Below, piece after piece: positions 26,801-33,072 of a stretch of DNA of 64,000 bases. Within the stretch, counting starts at the first letter, position 1. Each line of letters begins with the position of its first letter. The stretch is from JBCCQL01 sp039414355. GTDB taxonomy: Bacteria > Planctomycetota > Planctomycetia > Pirellulales > Lacipirellulaceae. The stretch covers positions 44,688 through 108,687 of the forward strand of contig JBCDJN010000003.1 of NCBI GenBank assembly GCA_039414355.1, given 5' to 3'. The notes beneath the pieces are model-generated. The model was not told the DNA's origin and did no database searches. It was given only the letters and a program-made list of their open reading frames with translations. The translations under genes and the position numbers were made by a program.

Positions 26801-29114
26801 GGAGCTCATCCGCGTCGGCAATCAACTGCCGGGCGTCGGCGGCGTCGCCTTCGAATCCGGCACGCAGGATCGGGTGACGGCGGATGACTTCGTTGAGTGC
26901 GGCTTCGAGCTTCGCCCGATCGACGCTGCCGGCGAGCTTAAGCGCCACCGGCACGTTGGCGCCGCCGGGCGGACCGAGCTGCTCGACGAGCCAGAACCTT
27001 CGCTGCGATTGCGAAAGCGGCTGCGGCCCGGTGGCTGGTGGCGCCGCGGGCGCGTGGTCCTGTGCCGTCGGCGCCGATACGGCTAGGCGATCGACTTCCG
27101 CCGCCAGCTCGGCAAGCTCCGGCCGGTCGATCAGCGACTCGATCGGCAGCGTCACGCCCCGCTCCTTGCGGACGCGCGTGAGCATCTCCGTCACCTGCAG
27201 CGAACGCCCGCCGAGGCGGAAGAAGTTGTCGCCGCGGAAGACCTCTTCGACCGACAGCACTGATTGCCAACACCCGGCGAGCCACCGCTCGGTCTCGGTC
27301 TGCGGCGGCTCCGGTTTGTCAGGCTCGGCCGCGGCGGCGCCGGCGGGCCACTCGGCTTTCACCGTGAGCTCCCCGGCAAGGTACTGCCGCCAGCACTCGG
27401 CGCGGCGGGTCTTGCCACTGGAGGTCTTGGGCAGTTCGCCCACCGGCAGCAGCACCACGCGCAGCGGCTCCAGCCCGGTCTCTTCGGTCAGCACGCGGCG
27501 GACGGTTAGCAGCAGCGCGTCCAGGTCCTGCTTCTTTGGCCGCTGCACTTCTTGGAAGTACACCACCTGCTCGCCGTCGCCCGGGCGGTTGGGGTCTTCG
27601 GCAGCGAAGGCGGCGCCGCCGTCGAGTTTGAGCGCGGGGTCCGCCTGCTGGACGGCCAGCTCCAGGTCGTGCGGGTAGAAGTTGCGGCCCGCGAGGATGA
27701 TGAGTTCCTTCGACCGGCCGACGAGGAACAATTCGCCGTCCCGCACGAAGCCAAGATCGCCCGTGCGGAAGAACCCGTCTTCGCCGCACGCGGTGGTTTG
27801 GTTGAACCGCTCGGCGGTCGACTCAGGCTGTTGCCAATAGCCGGCGGCGACGCTTGGGCCGCGGACCCAGACTTCGCCAACGCCATCGGTTCGCTGCCGC
27901 GATTCCGGATCGACCACCATCAGCTCCACGCCCGGCCCCTGCGGCCCGCAGCCGACGACCGCTTTGCCGCCCGGCTTGGAGACGACGCGCCGGTGGGCGA
28001 GTTCCGCGGGGTCGATCTCAACCACGGTTGGCGGCGAGTCCTGGCGGGCGATGCTCACCATCAGCGTCGTCTCCGCCATGCCGTAGGCGGGCATGAGCGC
28101 CTCGCGGCGGAAGCCGTGCGGGGCGAACCGCTCGGCGAACCGCTCCAGCGTGTCGGCACGCACCGGCTCGGCGCCCGAGACGGCGATGCTCCAGTGGCTC
28201 AGGTCGAGGCCCTGGCAGTCGCTATCGGTGATCTTCTTCAGGCAGAGCTCAAACGCGAAGTTGGGCGCCGCGCTCGACGTGGCTTGGTAGTTGGAGAGCG
28301 CCCGCAACCAGCGGGCGGGCCGCTGCATGAAGCTCAGCGGAGACATCAGCACCATCCGCCGGCCTGCGAAGAGCGGCAGCAGCACACCGCCAATCAGCCC
28401 CAGGTCGTGGTACGGCGGCAGCCACTGCACGCCCACGGCGCCATCGACATCCAGCAGCGTCTCCATGCCGCGGAGGTTCTCAGCCACCTGACCATGCGTG
28501 AGCGGCACGCCGCGCGGCTCGCCCGTGGTGCCCGAGGTGTACTGCAGCAGCGCGAGCTCGTCCGGCGAGGGCCCGGGCAGTTCGCTGCCGTGTGGCGTCG
28601 TTAGCAACCGCTCGATCTCCAGCGCACCGCCGGGGCACGTTTGGCGGAGCGCGCCGCCGGGTCCGCCGAGGATCTCGCCGCTGCTGATGAGCAGTTCGCA
28701 CTTAGCGCTGCCAAAGATCGCCCGCAGCCGCGGAAGGGTCCGGGCGATGCGGAACGGGTCGGGCGGGTAGACCGGCGCCGGGGTGATGCCGGCGTAGAAG
28801 CAGCCCAAGAGCGCGGCGATGTAGTCGAGCCCCGGCTCCAGCACCACCAGCGCGCGGGCGCCGCGATCGGCCGACTGCAACAAGCCGGCGGCGATGGCCG
28901 ACGCGCGGCGGTCGAGCTCGGCGTAGGTGAGGTCCTGCGCGTCGTCTTCGCCGTCGAGTAGGAAGGTGAAGGCGATCCGCTCGGGCGTGGTCTCGGCGCG
29001 CCAGCGGGTGACGTCGACCAGCGTGCCCATCCGCCGGTGCGGCGGTGGTGCGGCGACCGCGACGGGGTCGCCGGGGATCGGTCCGGCGCCAGTGGGGGTG
29101 GGCGTGGCTGCCAT
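23844..29114 (-). CDS. Fatty-acyl-AMP ligase / nonribosomal peptide synthetase, FAAL-T-C-A-T
   Basis: This is a 1756-aa initiating synthetase. Residues 25-590 are a fatty-acyl-AMP ligase (QYTSGTTGEPRGVPLTHG, WLPPYHDLGLIGGV, KELIILAGRNFYPHDLE), which activates a free fatty acid as acyl-AMP. Carrier 1 has LGGRSLQ (about 633). The condensation domain has HHLVCDG (about 831) and would join the acyl chain to the first amino acid. The adenylation domain has YTSGSTGKPKG (about 1291), VYGPTETTI and NGKLDR (about 1626). Its by-eye code DILQLGVIWK resembles reported glycine codes. Carrier 2 has GGQSLL (about 1681), followed by an acidic helix (LEKLESMSDEEAAAYLESL) that could dock the next synthetase. 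There is no TE. It starts 22 bp after mntR. Confidence 0.93.
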   Translation of the reverse strand: MAATPTPTGAGPIPGDPVAVAAPPPHRRMGTLVDVTRWRAETTPERIAFTFLLDGEDDAQDLTYAELDRRASAIAAGLLQSADRGARALVVLEPGLDYIAALLGCFYAGITPAPVYPPDPFRIARTLPRLRAIFGSAKCELLISSGEILGGPGGALRQTCPGGALEIERLLTTPHGSELPGPSPDELALLQYTSGTTGEPRGVPLTHGQVAENLRGMETLLDVDGAVGVQWLPPYHDLGLIGGVLLPLFAGRRMVLMSPLSFMQRPARWLRALSNYQATSSAAPNFAFELCLKKITDSDCQGLDLSHWSIAVSGAEPVRADTLERFAERFAPHGFRREALMPAYGMAETTLMVSIARQDSPPTVVEIDPAELAHRRVVSKPGGKAVVGCGPQGPGVELMVVDPESRQRTDGVGEVWVRGPSVAAGYWQQPESTAERFNQTTACGEDGFFRTGDLGFVRDGELFLVGRSKELIILAGRNFYPHDLELAVQQADPALKLDGGAAFAAEDPNRPGDGEQVVYFQEVQRPKKQDLDALLLTVRRVLTEETGLEPLRVVLLPVGELPKTSSGKTRRAECWRQYLAGELTVKAEWPAGAAAAEPDKPEPPQTETERWLAGCWQSVLSVEEVFRGDNFFRLGGRSLQVTEMLTRVRKERGVTLPIESLIDRPELAELAAEVDRLAVSAPTAQDHAPAAPPATGPQPLSQSQRRFWLVEQLGPPGGANVPVALKLAGSVDRAKLEAALNEVIRRHPILRAGFEGDAADARQLIADADELPPVEIKALPVTTQREPSECLDAVLAADWVWRRFDLAKPPLMRARLWQSEDHAVLVLVLHHLVCDGASAGVLMDELAALCDEQPLPKAATNQSTSHDEADGVDYWRERLQGKPRLLDLPLEPGAADADVATWSLPLDQKLVAGCDRLAADLAVTPFAVWLAAWQQVISRYSGQPTVGVGIAVAGDVASSHLGAAGVGCHINTLPVFLDAAPPGDGESFAQLVTRLSRQLLADLSHASTPWEAIVEAAGHPRVPRRMPVVQAFFVHDDRTAAGRKLAGATIEDAATDYRGLGLFDVSLVAETARPDPRLKLASRSELLAPAVIDGMLASVVDVLRAAIDSPSVGTAQLPVPPATQQQRLRRGEMPTSDLPAPMAVLDRFGEHVESRPDSIAVECGDRRLAYRELDELIDRLAGGLAERGVLAGDRVGLLMSRTVELPAAILAVWRVGAAYVPLDPDYPASRLAVMGDDADLACVVSHSELVDKAPGDAADRLVTVEELLASESTMAAEAHGDAGRIAYVMYTSGSTGKPKGVMVPHAAVANLIDSFARRLPMAPEHAMLASTTFAFDISVLELLLPLATGAKLVLADSQTAGDASRLAKLLGARPVSHLQGAPSTFRSLLAVGWRPAAGQTVLCGGEELTPDLANTLVESAGRLINVYGPTETTIWSTEHEIAAGEPIASVPIGSPIARTRCYVLDEHQRPTPVGVWGELAIAGAGVADGYWRRPEQTAERFVDDPFDADPNAKMYLTGDAARWMPEDDRWVLQFGGRTDGQVKVRGHRIELREIEIALLAHPAVREAAVVATGEAERASLAAYFVTEEDSAPTPGELREHVLARLPSYMAPSHWARLDSLPRTPNGKLDRKSLPSVGQAAAGAADYVAPRTPLEETLAEWAQQLLQVQRIGVHDNFFERGGQSLLATQIVVRMRDRLGVEPPLRDVYERPTIAAWAELVVRTELQSTQGDSDELLEKLESMSDEEAAAYLESLADE

Positions 29115-29136
29115 CGTGATGGGAGTTTGCCGCGGG

Positions 29137-29622
29137 CTACGAAAGGGGCGTTTCGCCGGCGGCGGCCCGCTGCCGGTCGATCAGGGCCTGCATGCAGCGG
29201 AGCGTCTCGGGGCTGACGTGGTGCTCGATGCCCTCGGCGTCGACCTCGGCCACTTCGCGGCTCACGCCGATCGCCTCGAGGAACTCCAGCACCACGGTGT
29301 GCCGGTTGCGGGATTGGTTGGCGAGCCGCCGGCCGGCGGCCGTCAGCGTGACCGGGGCGTAGGGCTCGGTTTCCACATAGCCCTCGGCGGAGAGCCGGCC
29401 CAGGGTCTTGGCGACCGTGACGTGGCTCACGGCGAAGAGCCGGGCGAGGTCCGCGGCGCGGCACTGGCCTTTCTCGCCCTCAATCTCGGCGATCGCCTCA
29501 ACGTAGTCCTCCGCCGTTTCCGCGCGGTGATCGGTGCGGGTGCGACGAAACGGGTGTTTGGGCGGTTTGTCGGACAGGGCGTGTCTCAGGCAAGTGGGGT
29601 CGATCCGGGCACACTCAGCCAA
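29137..29622 (-). CDS. mntR: Manganese-responsive transcriptional regulator MntR (DtxR family)
   Basis: The 161-aa protein has an N-terminal basic segment, a winged helix (ADLARLFAVSHVTVAKTLGRL) and the dimer/metal domain. All six Mn ligands known from B. subtilis MntR can be matched: Asp and Glu in AEDYVEAI, His in NRHTVVLEF, and Glu-Glu-His in DAEGIEHHVS. The N-terminal extension before DHRAETAEDYVE resembles E. coli MntR. The only in-frame start after an upstream stop is TTG at 29622. It is the first gene of the biosynthetic operon and diverges from the DUF1559 operon across a gap that holds two palindromes, its likely operators. Confidence 0.92.
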   Translation of the reverse strand: MAECARIDPTCLRHALSDKPPKHPFRRTRTDHRAETAEDYVEAIAEIEGEKGQCRAADLARLFAVSHVTVAKTLGRLSAEGYVETEPYAPVTLTAAGRRLANQSRNRHTVVLEFLEAIGVSREVAEVDAEGIEHHVSPETLRCMQALIDRQRAAAGETPLS

Positions 29623-29729
29623 TGGTGTGGCTGACCACGCAGTCTACCGCTCATGCGGCGAAAAGTCTGTTGGCACGCAATTCCAAGACGCGGCGGCTGC
29701 GGGTTTCCCAAGAAAATGGTTGACGGATG

Positions 29730-29747
29730 GTTTAGCCAAGGCTAAAC
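29730..29747. promoter_or_regulatory. MntR-box-like operator 1
   Basis: Perfect inverted repeat GTTTAGCC-AA-GGCTAAAC in the mntR/DUF1559 divergent gap. Length and symmetry fit a DtxR/MntR-type dimer site. Binding by the adjacent MntR is inferred. Confidence 0.75.
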
Positions 29748-29776
29748 TTCGGCCGAAATTAAGCCTAGGCTACAAA
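29748..29776 (+). promoter_or_regulatory. Candidate promoter for the DUF1559 operon
   Basis: TTCGGC (29748-29753) and TACAAA (29771-29776) are spaced by 17 bp, a weak sigma-70-like pair just ahead of the ATG at 29805. Operator 2 covers the -10 element and operator 1 abuts the -35, an arrangement suited to repression. Confidence 0.35.
29759..29774. promoter_or_regulatory. MntR-box-like operator 2
   Basis: TTAAGCC-TA-GGCTACA with a perfect 10-bp core AGCCTAGGCT (29762-29771). It shares the AGCC-NN-GGCT core with operator 1, and the centres are 28 bp apart. Confidence 0.7.
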
Positions 29777-29804
29777 TCAGACTCCAGCGCACGAGAAAAA
29801 TCGC

Positions 29805-30848
29805 ATGAACTCCACACGTCGCGGCTTCACACTGGTTGAGCTGCTGGTGGTGATTGCAATCATCGGCATCTTGATCGCCCTGCTGCTGCCGGCCGTCCAG
29901 GCGGCTCGCGAGGCGGCTCGCCGCACTCAGTGCACGAACAACCTGAAGCAGATCGGCCTTGCGACTCTGAACTACGAGACAGCCCTGCGTCGGCTGCCGC
30001 CGGGCTACGTGGCGAGTATCAATGACCCCAGCCGCGACGGCGAAACTTGGGACGCCATGCCGGGCTGGGGCTGGGCGGCCCATCTGCTGCCGTACTTTGA
30101 GCAGTCCGCGCTCGCCGGCGCCGTTGACCTCGAGGAGTCACTCCTCAACGCCCCGCGTGCCTTCCTGGCGAACACGATTCCCGGCTTGCTGTGCCCGTCT
30201 TCGAGCGGGCCGGTCGACCCGTTCGTGCCGGCCGATGCTTCAGGCCCGGACTCGCCGCTGATTGCCGACTTGCTGCTGGGGCGATCGCACTACGTGGCGT
30301 CGCACGGGCAGGAGTCTTGCTGGGGCGAATGCGGCGCCCAGGGGTCGGGGCCGGTCTTCACGGACATCTACGCCGGGCTTACCGAGGAGGTGGTTCACAA
30401 CGGCGACGTTTCCTTGGTCTCCGATGGCCCGTTCTATCGCAACTCCCAAACGCGGCTCCGTGAGGTCACCGACGGGACCAGCAACACCATCTTCTTCGGC
30501 GAGCACGGCTCGGCCTTGAGCGACAAGACCTGGGTCGGCGTGGTTCCTAGCGCCACGGTTCACCCGCGGTTCGATTCGGGGCAGAACGGCGCCGACGCGG
30601 CCGCCACGCTCGTGCTGGCTCACGCCGGCCCGTCCGGCGGTGAGATTGACGACGACGGTCAGCCCATCATCCACCCGGTGAACTTCCCCACGTTCCACGT
30701 CGGCCAGATGTACGCCGAGCACCCCGGCGGCGGCAACGTGGCACTGGGCGACGGGTCGGTGCGGTTCGTCAGCGAGGACGTGAATCTCTTTCTGTTCGCC
30801 GAGTACTCCAGCATCGGCGAGGGCGAGGTCAGCCGTGAATCGCTCTAG
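29805..30848 (+). CDS. DUF1559 domain protein with type IV pilin-like N-terminus
   Basis: The 347-aa protein begins with a prepilin-type cleavage and methylation motif (RRGFTLVELLVVIAIIGIL). The standard planctomycete DUF1559 body follows (AREAARRTQCTNNLKQIGL, VTDGTSNTIFFGE, GGGNVALGDGSVRFVSED). These proteins are thought to be surface or pseudopilus-like; their role is unknown. A Cys-containing segment (GQESCWGECGAQG) is present. It is the first gene downstream of the two MntR-type palindromes, 31 bp after the second, so metal-regulated expression is likely. Its end overlaps the next gene by 14 bp. Confidence 0.9.
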   Translation: MNSTRRGFTLVELLVVIAIIGILIALLLPAVQAAREAARRTQCTNNLKQIGLATLNYETALRRLPPGYVASINDPSRDGETWDAMPGWGWAAHLLPYFEQSALAGAVDLEESLLNAPRAFLANTIPGLLCPSSSGPVDPFVPADASGPDSPLIADLLLGRSHYVASHGQESCWGECGAQGSGPVFTDIYAGLTEEVVHNGDVSLVSDGPFYRNSQTRLREVTDGTSNTIFFGEHGSALSDKTWVGVVPSATVHPRFDSGQNGADAAATLVLAHAGPSGGEIDDDGQPIIHPVNFPTFHVGQMYAEHPGGGNVALGDGSVRFVSEDVNLFLFAEYSSIGEGEVSRESL

Positions 30849-31161
30849 CCACCGAGTCATGCTGGCTGCGGCGTTGCTGCTGGCAGTGCTCGGGTCGGCG
30901 GTCGGCTGCGGCTACGGGCCGATGAGCCCCAAGGGCAACGACCTGGCGCTCACGCTGTACGGGCTGGCCAACCGGCAGGCAGCGGACCGCGTGGAGCCCG
31001 TGGAGGAGAAGATCGCCGCCGCCGAAGAAGCGGGCGAACTGCCGGCTCACGAAGCCGACTGGCTGCGAGCCATCTGCCAGCAGTGCCGCGATGGCAACTG
31101 GGAAGCGGCCCAGAAGCAGGCCCGGCAGATGATGGAAGACCAGGCGCCGGGGCGACCCTGA
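30835..31161 (+). CDS. Small putative lipoprotein
   Basis: The 108-aa protein starts at a GTG that overlaps the end of the DUF1559 gene by 14 bp. An N-terminal hydrophobic segment (MLAAALLLAVLGSAVGC) ends in a lipobox-like AVGC, predicting lipidation at Cys. The mature part is a short charged helical region (RVEPVEEKIAAAEEAGELPAHEADW) with two later Cys residues (ICQQC). No family is recognised. Translational coupling ties it to the DUF1559 protein, so the two probably work together at the cell surface. Confidence 0.65.
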   Translation: MNRSSHRVMLAAALLLAVLGSAVGCGYGPMSPKGNDLALTLYGLANRQAADRVEPVEEKIAAAEEAGELPAHEADWLRAICQQCRDGNWEAAQKQARQMMEDQAPGRP

Positions 31162-31436
31162 CGGGGGCTCGCGGTCGGTTTTTCCGCCGATTCTGGGAAC
31201 CGTTGCACAAGGTGCGGCGTCTGACGCATCGAACCACGGGGCGAGGTTTTTTCTGGTTCAGGAAAAGACTTGCCGGCCAACGGCGAACAGGAGTACGTTG
31301 TCCGCTGTAACAGCCGGTGTCGTCCGCTCCGTCGATTGAACCCAGCCAGGCCAACGCCCCATCGGCTAACGCGTCCCCTCGCCCGTATCCCGCGCCAGCC
31401 GGACTGGCTGCCGCAACACTCGCCTGGAGCCTTGCC

Positions 31437-32975
31437 GTGCGTCTGTCCAAACTAATCGCGGTTTTTGCGGTGGCGTCGCTGCTCGTCGTGCCGACCGTTG
31501 GGTTCGCTGACGATGAGCGGGAAGGCCCGATCACGATTGAGGTCGATACGCTAACCATCACCCTCGAATCGAAAGAGGAAGTCGGCGAAGCGGCGGCGGA
31601 AGAAGCGACGTGCGAAGGCCAGGCCTGTGAAGAAGGCAAGTGCGAAGACGGGCCGTGCGAAGAAGGCGCCTGCGAAGACAAGCCTTGCGAGGAAGCTGAG
31701 CTGGCAAGTGACGACGCGGAAGGCGACGGCGGTGTCGATCCCAAGCTCGCTTACGCAACCCACCGGCAGACGGCCGTCATCAAGGTCAACACCGAGGACC
31801 TCTCCCGCAGCAGCCTGAAGAGCTTCTGCCTGGCGCACGACGGCGCCGTGTTGGCCGCCTGCGAAGCCGACGGCGGCGAGGTCCGCCGGTTCACGGCCGA
31901 TGGCGAGTACGTGGACACGTGGGAACTGCCCATCAAACCCGAAGCGATCAATGTGGGGGGCGACGGCAACGTTTACGTGGCCGGCGAGGGCAAGCTCATC
32001 CAGATGAGCCCCGAGGGCGAGGTGCTGCTCGAAGCCGCCGGCCCGCATGTGAATGCTTCGGACGATCAACGGGCGAAGATCCGCGAGTCCGTCATTACCA
32101 GCTTCGAGCAGTCGATCAAACGCTACAAGGACATGGCCGACCGCTACAAGGAGCGGCACCAGGAGCTGGCCGACGCGGTGAAGGTGCTCGAGAAGAACCG
32201 CATCCGCCTCGACGAAGCGCAGCAACGGACCGTCGCTCGCAGCAAGCAGATGGCTGACCAGTGGGTGACCATCCTCGCGCAGATGGGCGCGGCGGACGGC
32301 GGCGACACGCTCTCCGAGGAGGAGATTGAGAAGCGGGTCGACGCGTCGCTCAAGAGCTCGATGGCGGTCGCGTCGATCAGCCAAGCCGACGGCGAGGTGT
32401 TCATCGCCACGCGTGAAGCCACCGGCTACGGCTTCTGCGTCTGGCGGATGAACAATGAGTTCGCTGAGGGCGAAGTGATCACCAAGGGCCTCCGCGGCTG
32501 CTGCGGCCAGATGGACGTGCAGTGCTGCGAGAACGGCGTCTACGTCGCCGAAAACTCCCGTCACCGCGTCTACCACGTGAGCCGCGAAGGCGAAGAACTG
32601 GGCGCGTGGGGCCACGGCGCCCGGAAGGGCCTTGAGGGATTCGGCAGTTGCTGCAACCCGATGAACGTGGCGTTCGGCCCCCCCGCCGCAGGCGCCGCCG
32701 ACGAAGCGAAGTCGGTGTACACCGCCGAGAGCGGCACCGGCCGCATCAAGCGGTACACGCCCGAAGGCGAACTGATTGAACTGGTTGGCAAAGTGGACAT
32801 CGTCCCCGGCTGCAAGAAGGTGTCGATCGCTGTTGATCAGTCGGGCGACCGCGTCTACATGCTCGACATCACCCGCCATCACATCGTGCTGATGCAGCGA
32901 CTCGGCCCCGATGAGCAGGCCGACTACACCGAGACCCGCACCGCGAGCCTTGAAACCGGCAGCGACGCGGGTTGA
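31437..32975 (+). CDS. Secreted cysteine-rich NHL/beta-propeller-type protein
   Basis: I start the 512-aa protein at GTG 31437, which has GGAG seven bases upstream and gives a clean signal peptide (LIAVFAVASLLVVPTVGFA); the longer frame has none. Residues 45-75 are acidic with seven Cys in CEEGxCEDG-like spacing, a plausible metal-binding arm. The body resembles NHL/SMP-30 propeller blades (INVGGDGNVYVAGEGKLIQM, NGVYVAENSRHRVYHVS) and is interrupted by a coiled-coil-like insert (about 200-290). Paired cysteines occur in RGCCGQMDVQCCENG and GSCCNPMN. Metal binding or redox function is inferred from composition only. Confidence 0.65.
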   Translation: MRLSKLIAVFAVASLLVVPTVGFADDEREGPITIEVDTLTITLESKEEVGEAAAEEATCEGQACEEGKCEDGPCEEGACEDKPCEEAELASDDAEGDGGVDPKLAYATHRQTAVIKVNTEDLSRSSLKSFCLAHDGAVLAACEADGGEVRRFTADGEYVDTWELPIKPEAINVGGDGNVYVAGEGKLIQMSPEGEVLLEAAGPHVNASDDQRAKIRESVITSFEQSIKRYKDMADRYKERHQELADAVKVLEKNRIRLDEAQQRTVARSKQMADQWVTILAQMGAADGGDTLSEEEIEKRVDASLKSSMAVASISQADGEVFIATREATGYGFCVWRMNNEFAEGEVITKGLRGCCGQMDVQCCENGVYVAENSRHRVYHVSREGEELGAWGHGARKGLEGFGSCCNPMNVAFGPPAAGAADEAKSVYTAESGTGRIKRYTPEGELIELVGKVDIVPGCKKVSIAVDQSGDRVYMLDITRHHIVLMQRLGPDEQADYTETRTASLETGSDAG

Positions 32976-33002
32976 TGCCGCTGAGCGATCAACACTCCGT
33001 CC

Positions 33003-33033
33003 AGGGACGCGGACCGCATTGGTCCGCGTCCCT
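33003..33033 (+). terminator. Hairpin terminator after the Cys-rich propeller gene
   Basis: A perfect 13-bp stem AGGGACGCGGACC / GGTCCGCGTCCCT with a 5-nt loop, followed by TTGCTTT. It may partly end transcription before the PhnD-like fusion gene, which has its own strong ribosome site. Confidence 0.8.
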
Positions 33034-33072
33034 TTGCTTTGGACCCACACGAACCGTAAGGGAGGACTCCGC

